A stretch of 27,527 bases of DNA, from NCBI GenBank assembly GCA_038131695.1, contig JAYPQA010000080.1:1-27527 (forward strand), given 5' to 3'. Position numbers and translations under genes: made by a program. Positions 15,762 to 24,403 of the stretch are shown piece after piece. Under the pieces are notes generated by a model that had not been told where the DNA came from, made no database searches, and saw nothing but the letters and a program-made list of their open reading frames with translations. Position 1 is the first letter of the stretch. Each line of letters begins with the position of its first letter. Origin of the DNA: JADHLK01 sp038131695. GTDB lineage: Bacteria > Pseudomonadota > Alphaproteobacteria > Puniceispirillales > Puniceispirillaceae.

Positions 15762-17648
15762 ATGCACGATATTTACGGTATCGACAGCTGGGGCGACCAG
15801 CTGCTGAAAATCATGGATAACGGCCATCTGGGCCTGTGCCAGCCGGACAAGCCGGAGGTAGAGCCGGTTGATCTGGTCAAGCTGATAGAGGATTTGCACG
15901 CGCGCGGCATTACCACGCCGGTTCTGTTGCGGGTGACCAATTTCCTGCGCGCCCGCATCGAACAGATCAATGAGAGCTTTGCCGCCGCCATGGCGGAAAT
16001 GGATTATCAGGGCCGCTATCAGGGGGTTTTTCCGATCAAGGTCAATCAGCAGGCCCAGGTGGTTGAGCGCATTGTCGAATATGGCCGCCCGTTTGATTTT
16101 GGGCTGGAGGTTGGCTCAAAGGCGGAATTGCTGATCGCGCTGACCCAGAAATTGAGTGCCGAGGCCGCGGTTATCTGCAACGGCATCAAGGACAGCGAAT
16201 TTCTGGAGCTGGCCAGCATGGCCCAGCAGCTGGGCTATAATGTGTTTATCGTGCTGGAAAGCCCGCGTGAGCTGGAGCTGGTGCTGGAGGTGGCCCGGCG
16301 CACCGGATTTCGCCCGCAGCTGGGCCTGCGCGTCAAGCTGACCAATACAGTCAGCGGCAAATGGGCTGAATCCTCCGGTGACCGCTCAACCTTCGGGCTG
16401 ACCATCGCGCAAATCATGGCGGTGATAGAGCGGCTGAAAGAGACCGGCTATCTGGATTGCCTGGTTTTGCAGCATTCCCATCTGGGCAGCCAGGTGCCCA
16501 ATATCATTGAAATTCGCAAGGCGACCCAGGAAGCTTGCCAGTTTTTTGCCGAATTGCGCCGCGAGGGCGCGCCGCTGAAATGGCTGGATTTGGGCGGCGG
16601 TCTGGGGGTTGACTATACCGGCGAGCATACCGCCAGTGCCAATTCGATCAATTATTCGCTGTCCGAATATTGCCTGAATATCATTGAGACGGTGAAGGAA
16701 ATGATGGATCAGAACGGGCTGGAGCATCCCACCATCATCACCGAGAGCGGGCGGGCCTGTGTCGCCCAGTCCTCCATGCTGATTTTCAATGTGCTGGAAG
16801 CCACCCATTATGACAGCGCCCAGCCGGTGACCGCAGCCGAGACGGATTCCCCGCTGCTGGCCAAAATGCTGAAATTGAAAATTACCTGACCCCGGACCGG
16901 CTGCAGGAATGCTGGAATGATCTGAAATATTACCGGGATGAGGCGCGCGCCCCGTTTCGGCGCAACCAGATGAGTCCGGCCAGCACCGCGCGCACCGAGC
17001 AAGCCTATCTGTATCTGATGCACCGGATCAAGCAAATTGCTGCGCGACCCGGACGCCTTTACCGATGATCTGCGCGCGGCGCTGGATCAGGCGGCGGATA
17101 TCTATCATTGCAATTTTTCCCTGTTTCAGAGCCTGCCCGATGTCTGGGCAATCGATCAGCTGCATCCGCTGGCCCCTATCCAACGCCTGCATGAAAAGCC
17201 CATGCGCTCTGCTATCCTGTCTGATATTACCTGCGACAGTGACGGGGGGATTGACCGGGTTGTGCTGGCAGATGGCATTTCTGAATCGCTGCAAGTGCAT
17301 GATTTGCGGGATGATGAGGATTATTATCTGGGGGTGTTCTTTATCGGGGCCTATCAGGAAACGCTGGGCGATTTGCATAATCTGTTCGGCGATACCAATG
17401 TGGTGACCATTGAGCTGGAAGCCGACGGCCAGTTTGAAATGATGCATGAACAGGATGGCGATACCATCTCAGAAGTGCTGACTTATGTGGAATATGATAC
17501 CAAACGCATGGCAGACGCGTTCAAGGCGATTGTCGAGCGGGCGGTGAAATCCGGCCGGCTCAGCCCGTCTGACCGGCGCCGGCTGATGGCCAGCTGGGCC
17601 AGCAGCATGAATGGCTATACCTATTTTGAACATCAGGAAATGTCCTGA
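15762..17648 (+). CDS. speA: Biosynthetic arginine decarboxylase, compensating frameshift pair
   Basis: Decarboxylates L-arginine to agmatine, the first step of the pathway in this operon. It is a PLP enzyme of the alanine-racemase-like fold III. GVFPIKVNQQAQVVERIVEYG carries the Schiff-base lysine (Lys93 from ATG 15762). VLQHSHLGSQVPNI and the glycine-rich DLGGGLGVDYTG form the PLP phosphate site, and ESGRACVAQSS is conserved. One base is missing near 16877, where the frame reaches a stop at 16887-16889. The intervening third frame reads ENYLTPDRLQECWNDLKYYRDEA, a SpeA block. One extra base near 17034 returns the frame to LRDPDAFTDDLRAALDQAADIYHCNFS. The two changes nearly cancel. The repaired length of about 628 residues is close to the E. 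coli enzyme (658). It is followed 22 bases later by the dehydrogenase gene. Confidence 0.94.
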
Positions 17649-17670
17649 AACGCAGCAGCGGAGCAAGTGA

Positions 17671-18876
17671 ATGTCCAAGATTCTGGTGATTGGCGCGGGC
17701 GGGGTTGGCTCGGTGGCGGTGCATAAAATGGCCATGCAGCCTGACCTGTTCACCGATATTACCCTGGCCAGCCGCCGTCAGGCAAAATGTGAGGAGATCG
17801 CCGCCTCAGTCAAACAGCGCACCGGAACCGCCATCAAGACAGCCGAGCTGGATGCCGATGATGCGCAGGCGACCGCCCGGCTGATTGAGCAGACCGGGGC
17901 CCGGCTGGTGGTCAATCTGGCCCTGCCCTATCAGGATTTGTCGATCATGGAGGCCTGTCTGATGGCCGGGGCAGATTATCTGGATACCGCCAATTATGAA
18001 CCGCGCGATGAGGCCAAATTTGAATATCATTGGCAATGGGCCTATCAGGATCGCTTTGCAAAAGCCGGACTGATGGCCTTGCTTGGCTCCGGCTTTGACC
18101 CCGGCGTTACCAATATCTTTACCGCCTGGACCGGCAAGCATCTGATAAGCGAGATGCAGACACTCGATATTCTGGATTGCAATGGCGGGGATCACGGCCA
18201 GCATTTCGCCACCAATTTCAACCCGGAAATCAATATCCGTGAGGTAACCGCCCCGGCCCGCCACTGGCAGGATGGGCAATTTGTGGAAACACCGCCGCTC
18301 AGCACCCGCCAGCATTTCGATTTTCCGCAGGTCGGCCAGCGCGCCATGTATCTGATGTATCATGAGGAGCTGGAATCCCTCACCCGCCATTTCCCCGAAT
18401 TGCAGCGGGCGCGCTTCTGGATGACCTTTGGCGAGGCCTATCTCAAACATCTGGAAGTCTTGCAGAATGTGGGCATGACTTCTATTGAGCCGGTTCTGTA
18501 TGAGGGCCGGGAAATCATCCCGCTGCAATTTTTGAAAGCGGTGCTGCCCAATCCGGGCGATCTGGGCAAGACCACCAGCGGCAAGACCAATATCGGCACC
18601 ATCATCACCGGCCAGCAGGACGGCAGGCAGCGCACCATCTATCTCTATAATGTGTGCGATCATGAAGCCTGTTTTGCCGAGGTGGGATCGCAGGCGGTCA
18701 GCTATACAACCGGCGTGCCTGCCATGATCGGGGCGCCGTTGATGCTGGACGGGACCTGGCAGAGGCCGGGGGTTTGGAACATGGAACAGATGGACCCGGA
18801 TCCCTTTATGGATATGCTGAACCGGAACGGGCTGCCCTGGCAGTATGTTGAGCTGGATGCGCCGCTTGATTTTTGA
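17671..18876 (+). CDS. Carboxynorspermidine/carboxyspermidine dehydrogenase (saccharopine dehydrogenase family)
   Basis: Condenses putrescine (or diaminopropane) with L-aspartate beta-semialdehyde, and reduces the imine with NADPH to carboxyspermidine (or carboxynorspermidine). It has 401 residues. The N-terminal Rossmann motif VIGAGGVGSVAVHKMA is at residues 5-20. Family blocks include LVVNLALPYQDLSIMEACL, GADYLDTANYEPRDEAKFEY, GLMALLGSGFDPGVTNIFTA, and LDILDCNGGDHGQHFATNFNPEINIREV. The ribosome binding site GGAGCAAGTGA sits just before the ATG. The assignment over lysine-pathway saccharopine dehydrogenases rests on these blocks and on the gene order speA-this gene-nspC-speB. Because the operon makes putrescine through agmatine, carboxyspermidine is the likely product. 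The gene is intact. Confidence 0.93.
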   Translation: MSKILVIGAGGVGSVAVHKMAMQPDLFTDITLASRRQAKCEEIAASVKQRTGTAIKTAELDADDAQATARLIEQTGARLVVNLALPYQDLSIMEACLMAGADYLDTANYEPRDEAKFEYHWQWAYQDRFAKAGLMALLGSGFDPGVTNIFTAWTGKHLISEMQTLDILDCNGGDHGQHFATNFNPEINIREVTAPARHWQDGQFVETPPLSTRQHFDFPQVGQRAMYLMYHEELESLTRHFPELQRARFWMTFGEAYLKHLEVLQNVGMTSIEPVLYEGREIIPLQFLKAVLPNPGDLGKTTSGKTNIGTIITGQQDGRQRTIYLYNVCDHEACFAEVGSQAVSYTTGVPAMIGAPLMLDGTWQRPGVWNMEQMDPDPFMDMLNRNGLPWQYVELDAPLDF

Positions 18877-18919
18877 CCCGATCAGGGCAAGGCCGGATTA
18901 AGGCAAGGACAAATTGCTG

Positions 18920-20080
18920 ATGATGGAAACCAAGACAGCTGGCCCGGGGGCCTTTGCCGCGCTGGATTTGACGCGCCTGCCCAGCCCTGCCTTTGTGGTG
19001 GATGAGGTGCGGCTGGAAGAAAATCTGGCCTGCCTGCAGCAGATTTCAGAGGCATCCGGGGCGCAGATTCTGGCGGCCCTCAAAGCCTTTTCCATGTGGG
19101 AGCTGGCTGGGCTGACCAGCCGCTATCTGGCGGGATGCTGTGCGTCTGGCCTGTGGGAGGCGCAGCTGGCCCGCGCCCATTATGGCGGGCTGTTATCCAC
19201 CTTTTCCCCAGCTTACCGCGAAACAGAAATCGATCAGATTGCCGATCTGTCTGACCATGTGATTTTCAACAGCCCGGCGCAGCTGGATCGCTTTGCCGGG
19301 CGGGTGCGGGCCGGCGGGGCTGAGACAGGCTTGCGGATTAATCCGGAATTGCCGCTTGGGGAGGTGGCAAAATATGACCCGGCGGCTGCCGGCTCGCGCC
19401 TTGGCTTGCCTCTCTCGCAATGGCAGCCGGAGCTGGCCAGCCGGATTGACGGGCTGCATATTCATAGCCTGTGCGAACAGGGGCTGGCCCCGCTGCATCA
19501 GCTGGCCGCGCATTTGGCCCCGCTGCTGGATTCCGTTGCCGGACAGATAAAATGGATAAATCTGGGCGGCGGCCATTTGATCACCCGCCCGGATTATGAC
19601 CGGGCCGGGCTGGTTGCGCTCTTGCAGGGGCTGGCGGAGCAAACCGGGGCGCAGATTATGCTGGAGCCCGGCACCGCCCTTGCCTTTGATGCCGGCATTC
19701 TGGTGGGTGAGGTTCTGGATGTGATGGAAAATGACGGGCCGATTGCTGTTCTGGATATATCGGCCACCTGTCATATGCCGGATGTCCTGGAAGCCCCCTA
19801 CCGGCCAGCCTTGTTGCAAGAGGTTGCAGAGGGGGAAGATATTGATCTGGGCGGGCCCAGCTGTCTGGCCGGGGACAGGATAGGCCGCTACCGGCTGGCC
19901 AGCCGCCCAGCCCCCGGCACCCGCCTTGCCTTTCTGGATCAGGCCCATTATTCGATGGTCAAGACCACCACCTTTAACGGGGTCCAGCTGCCCGCGCTGG
20001 CTGTCTGGAACAGCAAAACCGATGCCTTGCGGATTATCCGTGAATTCACCTTTGACGATTTTGCCGGGCGGCTGTCATGA
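18920..20080 (+). CDS. nspC: Carboxynorspermidine/carboxyspermidine decarboxylase
   Basis: PLP-dependent fold III decarboxylase that releases CO2 from carboxyspermidine to give spermidine (or from carboxynorspermidine to norspermidine). The ATG at 18920 is chosen, with AAGGAC nine bases upstream; a TTG six bases earlier is also open. It has 386 residues. The Schiff-base lysine is Lys55 in ILAALKAFSMW. LRINPELPLGEVAKYDPAAAGSRLG, HSLCEQG, GGGHLITRPDYD, LEPGTAL and DISATCHMPDVLEAPYRP are characteristic of NspC and CANSDC enzymes. The stop codon overlaps the speB start (ATGA), so the two are translationally coupled. The gene is intact. Confidence 0.95.
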   Translation: MMETKTAGPGAFAALDLTRLPSPAFVVDEVRLEENLACLQQISEASGAQILAALKAFSMWELAGLTSRYLAGCCASGLWEAQLARAHYGGLLSTFSPAYRETEIDQIADLSDHVIFNSPAQLDRFAGRVRAGGAETGLRINPELPLGEVAKYDPAAAGSRLGLPLSQWQPELASRIDGLHIHSLCEQGLAPLHQLAAHLAPLLDSVAGQIKWINLGGGHLITRPDYDRAGLVALLQGLAEQTGAQIMLEPGTALAFDAGILVGEVLDVMENDGPIAVLDISATCHMPDVLEAPYRPALLQEVAEGEDIDLGGPSCLAGDRIGRYRLASRPAPGTRLAFLDQAHYSMVKTTTFNGVQLPALAVWNSKTDALRIIREFTFDDFAGRLS

Positions 20081-20952
20081 CAGGCAGCCGAGACCAGTTT
20101 CTGGGAGAAGAATTACAGGCGGCGGAAAATGACCCGGCCACCGCCCTGTTCCAGCTGATCCCCTGTCCGCTGGAAAAGACGGTTTCCTATGGCAGCGGCA
20201 CGGCGGGCGGCCCGGCGGCCATCCTGGCGGCCAGCCAGCAGCTGGAGCGCAGCACAGACGCGATGCAGGCTTGCACAGCTGGCCTCTTCACCCAGCCGCC
20301 AATCACCTGCTCCGGCCCGATTGAACAGGCGCTGGCAGAATTGCAGGCGCGCAGCCGGACGCTGGCCGCAGCCGGGCATCTGCCGGTGATTCTGGGCGGC
20401 GAGCATTCGCTCAGCTGGGCAGCGGTGCGCGGTATTCAGGAGGCGTTGCCAGGCCCGCTGGGGGTGGTGCAAATCGATGCCCATGCTGATCTCCGCAAAG
20501 CCTATCAGGGCCAGCCCCATTCCCATGCCAGCGTGATGCGGCTGCTGGCTGAAGAAGGCGTGCCCATCTGCCAGATCGGGGTGCGGGCCTTATGTGCCGA
20601 AGAAGAACAGGCGCGGCTGGATTATTCCATTATTGCCCATGATGGCCCGCAGCTGGTGCGCGAACAAATCAGCCGCATCACCCTGCCGGAGGATTTTCCC
20701 GAACATATCTATATCAGCTTTGATCTGGACGGGCTGGACCCGGCGATTTTACCAGCGACAGGAACGCCGGTGCCGGGCGGGCTCAGCTATTATCAGGCGC
20801 TTGATTTGGTGGCCTCTGCCTTGCAAGGCCGGGTCTGTGCCGGGCTGGATGTGGTAGAGCTGGCCCCGTCGCCAGCCCATCCGGCCAGTGATTTCTGCGC
20901 AGCCCAAATTTGCTATCACCTGATGGGGCTGGCTCTGGCCAGTCGCAGCTAA
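20077..20952 (+). CDS. speB: Agmatinase (ureohydrolase family)
   Basis: Mn2+-dependent ureohydrolase converting agmatine to putrescine and urea, 291 residues. Metal ligands are visible: His110 in GGEHS, Asp134/His136/Asp138 in IDAHADLR, and Asp216/Asp218 in SFDLDGLDPAILPATGTPVPGG. Agmatinase is preferred over arginase because of the operon with arginine decarboxylase, which supplies agmatine. The start overlaps the nspC stop by four bases, and its own stop overlaps the convergent azlD stop by three bases. It is last in the operon although it acts second in the pathway. The gene is intact and of normal length. Confidence 0.93.
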   Translation: MTGSRDQFLGEELQAAENDPATALFQLIPCPLEKTVSYGSGTAGGPAAILAASQQLERSTDAMQACTAGLFTQPPITCSGPIEQALAELQARSRTLAAAGHLPVILGGEHSLSWAAVRGIQEALPGPLGVVQIDAHADLRKAYQGQPHSHASVMRLLAEEGVPICQIGVRALCAEEEQARLDYSIIAHDGPQLVREQISRITLPEDFPEHIYISFDLDGLDPAILPATGTPVPGGLSYYQALDLVASALQGRVCAGLDVVELAPSPAHPASDFCAAQICYHLMGLALASRS

Positions 20953-21296
20953 AACCGCAGCGTCGCCAGCGCAAACACCCCAATACCGGCCGCCAGCGCA
21001 AAAAACAGGCGGCGGGTGAAAACCATCACCCCCAACCCGGCCAGCAATCCGGCCAGCCGCATCTCCAGCGTTGTGCTGGCCAGAATTCCGGTCGGATAGG
21101 TGAGGATCAGCATCATCACCCCGGCGGCCATCGCATAGGCAACCATATTGATCCATTCCATCAAAGGGCCATCCGGCGGTATCCTGTTGCCAAGTGTCGC
21201 GCCCAGAAAACGCCACAGGAAAGTGGCCAGGGCCGCCAGCATTATCGCGGCCCAGACATAGCCCGGATTGAGCAGGGAGGGGCTGATCTCAGCCAT
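20949..21296 (-). CDS. azlD: AzlD family branched-chain amino acid exporter subunit
   Basis: Small inner-membrane partner of AzlC, 115 residues with four hydrophobic segments. The family features WRFLGATLGNRIP near residues 28-40 and the closing GVMVFTRRLFFALAAGIGVFAL are present. AzlCD-type pairs export branched-chain amino acids or analogues. The start lies inside the end of azlC (8-base overlap), so translation is coupled. Its stop overlaps that of speB on the other strand. Confidence 0.9.
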   Translation of the reverse strand: MAEISPSLLNPGYVWAAIMLAALATFLWRFLGATLGNRIPPDGPLMEWINMVAYAMAAGVMMLILTYPTGILASTTLEMRLAGLLAGLGVMVFTRRLFFALAAGIGVFALATLRF

Positions 21297-21975
21297 CTTG
21301 CCGCCTCCCCGCCCAGAGCCGGATCAGCAGCAGCGCGGCTGTTCCGCCGGCCAGACCGGCCAGCAAAATCGCCCAGGACCCAAATAGCGGATAGAGCAGC
21401 GGACAAAACAGGCCGCCTGCGACCACCGCCAGCCGGTTGCCGAGCTGGCGTGCATTAATCAAGAGCAGTAACAGATAAACCGGCGTGACAAAAATCATCA
21501 CCCGCAAAATCTCTGGCGGAATCACATCTGCTGCAAAATAGCCAAGGGCCGACCCGGTCACTGCAAAAACCGCAATGGTCAAGGCAAAACCAATGACGAA
21601 ATTCAGCAATTCCGGCGCGCTGTAGCGATCCCGCACATAGCCCATCTGCACCCAGGTGGAAATCGCCATAATGTGAAACAGCGAAAGCTGCAGCCAAAAG
21701 GGTATCTTTTGCTGGCGCATCTGCAGCATCTCATTGGCCGATACCACGATCAGCAGCATCCGCATATTGGCCATGGCAACAGCAAAGAAAATGACCAAAA
21801 AAGGAGCTCCGACTGATACGGCTGTTATCATTGCAACCTGACCCGGCATCCCGAAAACAGCAATCGTCGCCGCAACGGTCATCCAGCCATCCAGCCCGGC
21901 CTCACGGGCAATTGCGCCATAGCCGACCATCGTCGCCCCCAGCGCAAAGGCAGGCAGGCGCGCCGCCTCTATCAC
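21289..21975 (-). CDS. azlC: AzlC family branched-chain amino acid exporter subunit
   Basis: Larger membrane subunit of the AzlCD pair, 228 residues with about five to six helices. The start is a GTG at 21975. No ATG, GTG or TTG lies upstream in frame before a stop. AARLPAFALGATMVGYGAIAREAGLDGW matches the AzlC N-terminus. The following helix reads VFGMPGQVAM, where the family usually has an FAGASQ-type motif, a mild divergence. It is cotranscribed with azlD. Substrate is inferred from the family only. It is divergent from the UMF1 transporter gene across 241 bases. Confidence 0.9.
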   Translation of the reverse strand: MIEAARLPAFALGATMVGYGAIAREAGLDGWMTVAATIAVFGMPGQVAMITAVSVGAPFLVIFFAVAMANMRMLLIVVSANEMLQMRQQKIPFWLQLSLFHIMAISTWVQMGYVRDRYSAPELLNFVIGFALTIAVFAVTGSALGYFAADVIPPEILRVMIFVTPVYLLLLLINARQLGNRLAVVAGGLFCPLLYPLFGSWAILLAGLAGGTAALLLIRLWAGRRQDG

Positions 21976-22131
21976 GCCTTGCGTTTTTGGCGGGCGCAGT
22001 TTTTTTTCAGCTGAATGAGACAGAGCTTTCTCCTGAAAAACCGGTTAGCCGACTGGCCAGCGGGCCTAGCATAGATCGTTGGCAAAGGCAGGGTCAATCC
22101 GGCCCCGGCCTTTTCCGCATCCCTGTTTTTT

Positions 22132-22159
22132 CCGGATATCCAGATCGCTCCTTATCCGG
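22132..22159. repeat. 7-bp inverted repeat in the azlC/MFS intergenic region
   Basis: CCGGATA (22132-22138) and TATCCGG (22153-22159) are exact complements with a 14-base spacer. A TATAAA follows at 22165-22170. This could be an operator for the MFS gene, but no clear -35 was found. The rest of 21976-22216 shows nothing else I can support. Confidence 0.35.
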
Positions 22160-22216
22160 CGGGATATAAATTTTGCTTGACCGGAAAGGCTTAATCCAAG
22201 CAGCCTGTAACCCGTC

Positions 22217-23467
22217 ATGAACACGCTGCCGCAAAAACAGATGAAAGCTGCCCGCTTTGGCTGGATTCTCTATGATTGGGCTTCCTCGCCCGTGCCCACC
22301 TTGCACGCAACCTTTGTCTTTGCGGTTTATTTCACCACCGTCATCATGCCAGAGGGCGGATCCACCGCCTGGGCCTGGATGACCGGCAGTGCCGCCTTGC
22401 TGGTCGCGCTGGCCGCGCCTTTTGCCGGGCGCTTTGCTGACAGCAAGGGGCGGATAAAATCCTGTCTGGTTGGCAGCCTGCTGGTCGGGGCCGCCGCGAC
22501 AGCTGCCCTCTGGTGGGCCACCCCGGATAGCGGGGCCATCCGCCTGGCGCTCAGCTTTTCGCTGGTCTCCATCTTTGCCATGGAGATCAGCTTTGTTTTC
22601 TATAATGCCATGCTGGCCCGCCTCGCCCCGCCAGACAGTATTGGCAAAATGTCCGGCCTTTCCTGGGGCATTGGCTATGCCGGGGCGATTATTGCGCTGG
22701 TTGTGGTGCTGGCGGTGCTGATCCTGCCTGAAATCCCGCCCTTTGGGCTGGACAAGCAGGCGGCGGAGCCGGTGCGGGCGGCGATGGTCTTTGCCGGACT
22801 CTGGGCAGTGCTGTTCAGCCTGCCGATGATGCTGTTTGTCCCCTCGCTGCCAGCCACCCCGCAGACAGGCCGGCTATTTGCCCAGTTTGTCGCCTCTTGC
22901 AAAACAGCCGCCGCGATTCCGGATATGGTGCGCTTCTTGCTGGCGCGCATGGCATTTAATGACGGGCTGGTAACGCTGTTTGCCTTTGGCGGTATTTATG
23001 CAGCACGGGTGTTTGATTTCACCCAGACCGAGATTCTGGCCTTTGCGATTTTGCTGAATATCACCGCCGGGCTGGGGGCTGCGGCTGGCGGCTGGGCAGA
23101 TGACCGGTTTGGCAGCCTGACCACGCTGCGGGTCGCGCTGTGGGGATTGCTGCTTTTTGGCCTGATTGCGATCCTCGCCCCGTCCAAGCTGGTGTTCTGG
23201 ATTGTCGGGGCAGTGCTGGGGATTTTTGTTGGCCCGTGCCAGGCCGCATCCCGCAGCTGGATGGCCCGCCATACGCCCGATGCAGACAAGGCCAGCCTGT
23301 TCGGTCTTTATATGGTATCGGGCAAGCTGACCAGTTTTGCCGGGCCCTTTTGCTATGGGCTGCTGGTTCTGGCAACCGGGTCTGACCGGGTGGGCATGGC
23401 GATTGTGCTGCTGCTGGTCGGGCTGGGGATTATCCTGCTGCCCGGGCGGGGACGCAAGGGCGCGTGA
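22217..23467 (+). CDS. MFS transporter, UMF1 (Atg22-like) family
   Basis: A 416-residue inner-membrane protein with about twelve helices. The N-terminal GWILYDWASSPVPTLHATFVF is the signature of the UMF1/Atg22-like branch of the major facilitator superfamily (the YDWA box), and GRFADSKGRIK is the usual loop between helices 2 and 3. NAMLARLAPPDSIGKMSGLSWGIGY is also typical. The start at ATG 22217 has no strong ribosome binding site; a second ATG eight codons on is possible. In fungi Atg22 exports amino acids from vacuoles, while the substrate of bacterial members is unknown. The gene is intact, and converges on the DMT transporter gene with a 7-base gap. Confidence 0.9.
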   Translation: MNTLPQKQMKAARFGWILYDWASSPVPTLHATFVFAVYFTTVIMPEGGSTAWAWMTGSAALLVALAAPFAGRFADSKGRIKSCLVGSLLVGAAATAALWWATPDSGAIRLALSFSLVSIFAMEISFVFYNAMLARLAPPDSIGKMSGLSWGIGYAGAIIALVVVLAVLILPEIPPFGLDKQAAEPVRAAMVFAGLWAVLFSLPMMLFVPSLPATPQTGRLFAQFVASCKTAAAIPDMVRFLLARMAFNDGLVTLFAFGGIYAARVFDFTQTEILAFAILLNITAGLGAAAGGWADDRFGSLTTLRVALWGLLLFGLIAILAPSKLVFWIVGAVLGIFVGPCQAASRSWMARHTPDADKASLFGLYMVSGKLTSFAGPFCYGLLVLATGSDRVGMAIVLLLVGLGIILLPGRGRKGA

Positions 23468-23474
23468 ACCGATC

Positions 23475-24398
23475 TCAGCCGGGCTGGCGCGGTTGCGGCT
23501 GGCGCGCCGGCATATTGACCAGCACAATACCGGCAGACAGACAGATAAGGGCCGCGACCAGGGACAGGCCGATTTGTTCGCCCAGAATCAGCCAGCCAAA
23601 CAGCACCGCAAAGGCCGGTGACAAAAAGCTGAAAGAGGTGACCGAGCTGGCCGAATAGCGGGCCAGCAACCAGAACCACAGCGTATAGCCAAAGGCGATA
23701 ACCACCAGCACCTGAAAAGCAAAGATAAACCCGTACACCGGCTGGAAATCACGCAACATTTCGCTGCCCAGAAAGGCCAGCGGCAACAGCATCAAGGCTG
23801 AGACAACCAGCTGATAGAGTATCTGGCGCTCTGGCGGGCATTGTTTGAGCGGGCTGAATTTGGCTAGCCAGGCAATCCCGGCCCAGCTGAAACTGGCCAG
23901 CAAGGCCAGCACATCCCCCAGCAACAACCGGCTATCCAGCAGGCTGCCCAGCTCGGCATCCGGACGGCTGGATACAGACAGCACAACCCCCAGCACCGCC
24001 AGCACCAGCCCGGCCATCTTGCGGGTGGTCAGCCGATCGCCGGAAACGGTAAAATGGCTGGCAATGGCGAGCCAGACCGGCATGGTATAAAACAGGATCG
24101 AAATCCGCGCGACGCTGGAATAATCCAGGGCCAGGAACAAACACCAGAATTCAACCCCGAATAGAATACCATTCAGCACCCCCGGCCAGAACTCGCCGCG
24201 ATGCCAGCCAACACCGCGGCCAGTCCATAAAGTCCATAAAAGGATAGGCACACAGGCCGCAGCCGAGCGCAACCCAGCCTGAAACACCGGGTCCATGGCC
24301 CCGTTCATTATCTTGATCAGCACCTGATTGGAGCCAAGCAAGACCGTGAACATGATCAGCAGGCCTATGCCGGTCAGATCAAGACCCGGTTTCTGCAT
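23475..24398 (-). CDS. DMT superfamily (EamA) transporter
   Basis: A 307-residue drug/metabolite transporter with ten hydrophobic helices in two EamA repeats (about residues 10-145 and 165-300). The first repeat includes FGVEFWCLFLALDYSSVARISILFY, and the second SVTSFSFLSPAFAVLFGWLILGE, the typical EamA end. It begins five bases after the iorB stop, so it is almost certainly in the same operon. Export of an aromatic acid or amino acid connected with IorAB would fit, but that is inference from position only. The gene is intact. Confidence 0.92.
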   Translation of the reverse strand: MQKPGLDLTGIGLLIMFTVLLGSNQVLIKIMNGAMDPVFQAGLRSAAACVPILLWTLWTGRGVGWHRGEFWPGVLNGILFGVEFWCLFLALDYSSVARISILFYTMPVWLAIASHFTVSGDRLTTRKMAGLVLAVLGVVLSVSSRPDAELGSLLDSRLLLGDVLALLASFSWAGIAWLAKFSPLKQCPPERQILYQLVVSALMLLPLAFLGSEMLRDFQPVYGFIFAFQVLVVIAFGYTLWFWLLARYSASSVTSFSFLSPAFAVLFGWLILGEQIGLSLVAALICLSAGIVLVNMPARQPQPRQPG

Positions 24399-24403
24399 AC
24401 CCG

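Noticed and set aside
16870..17040. A separate short gene between the two speA fragments
   Set aside because: The third frame in this interval reads a normal SpeA block, so the interval belongs to speA with one lost and one gained base.
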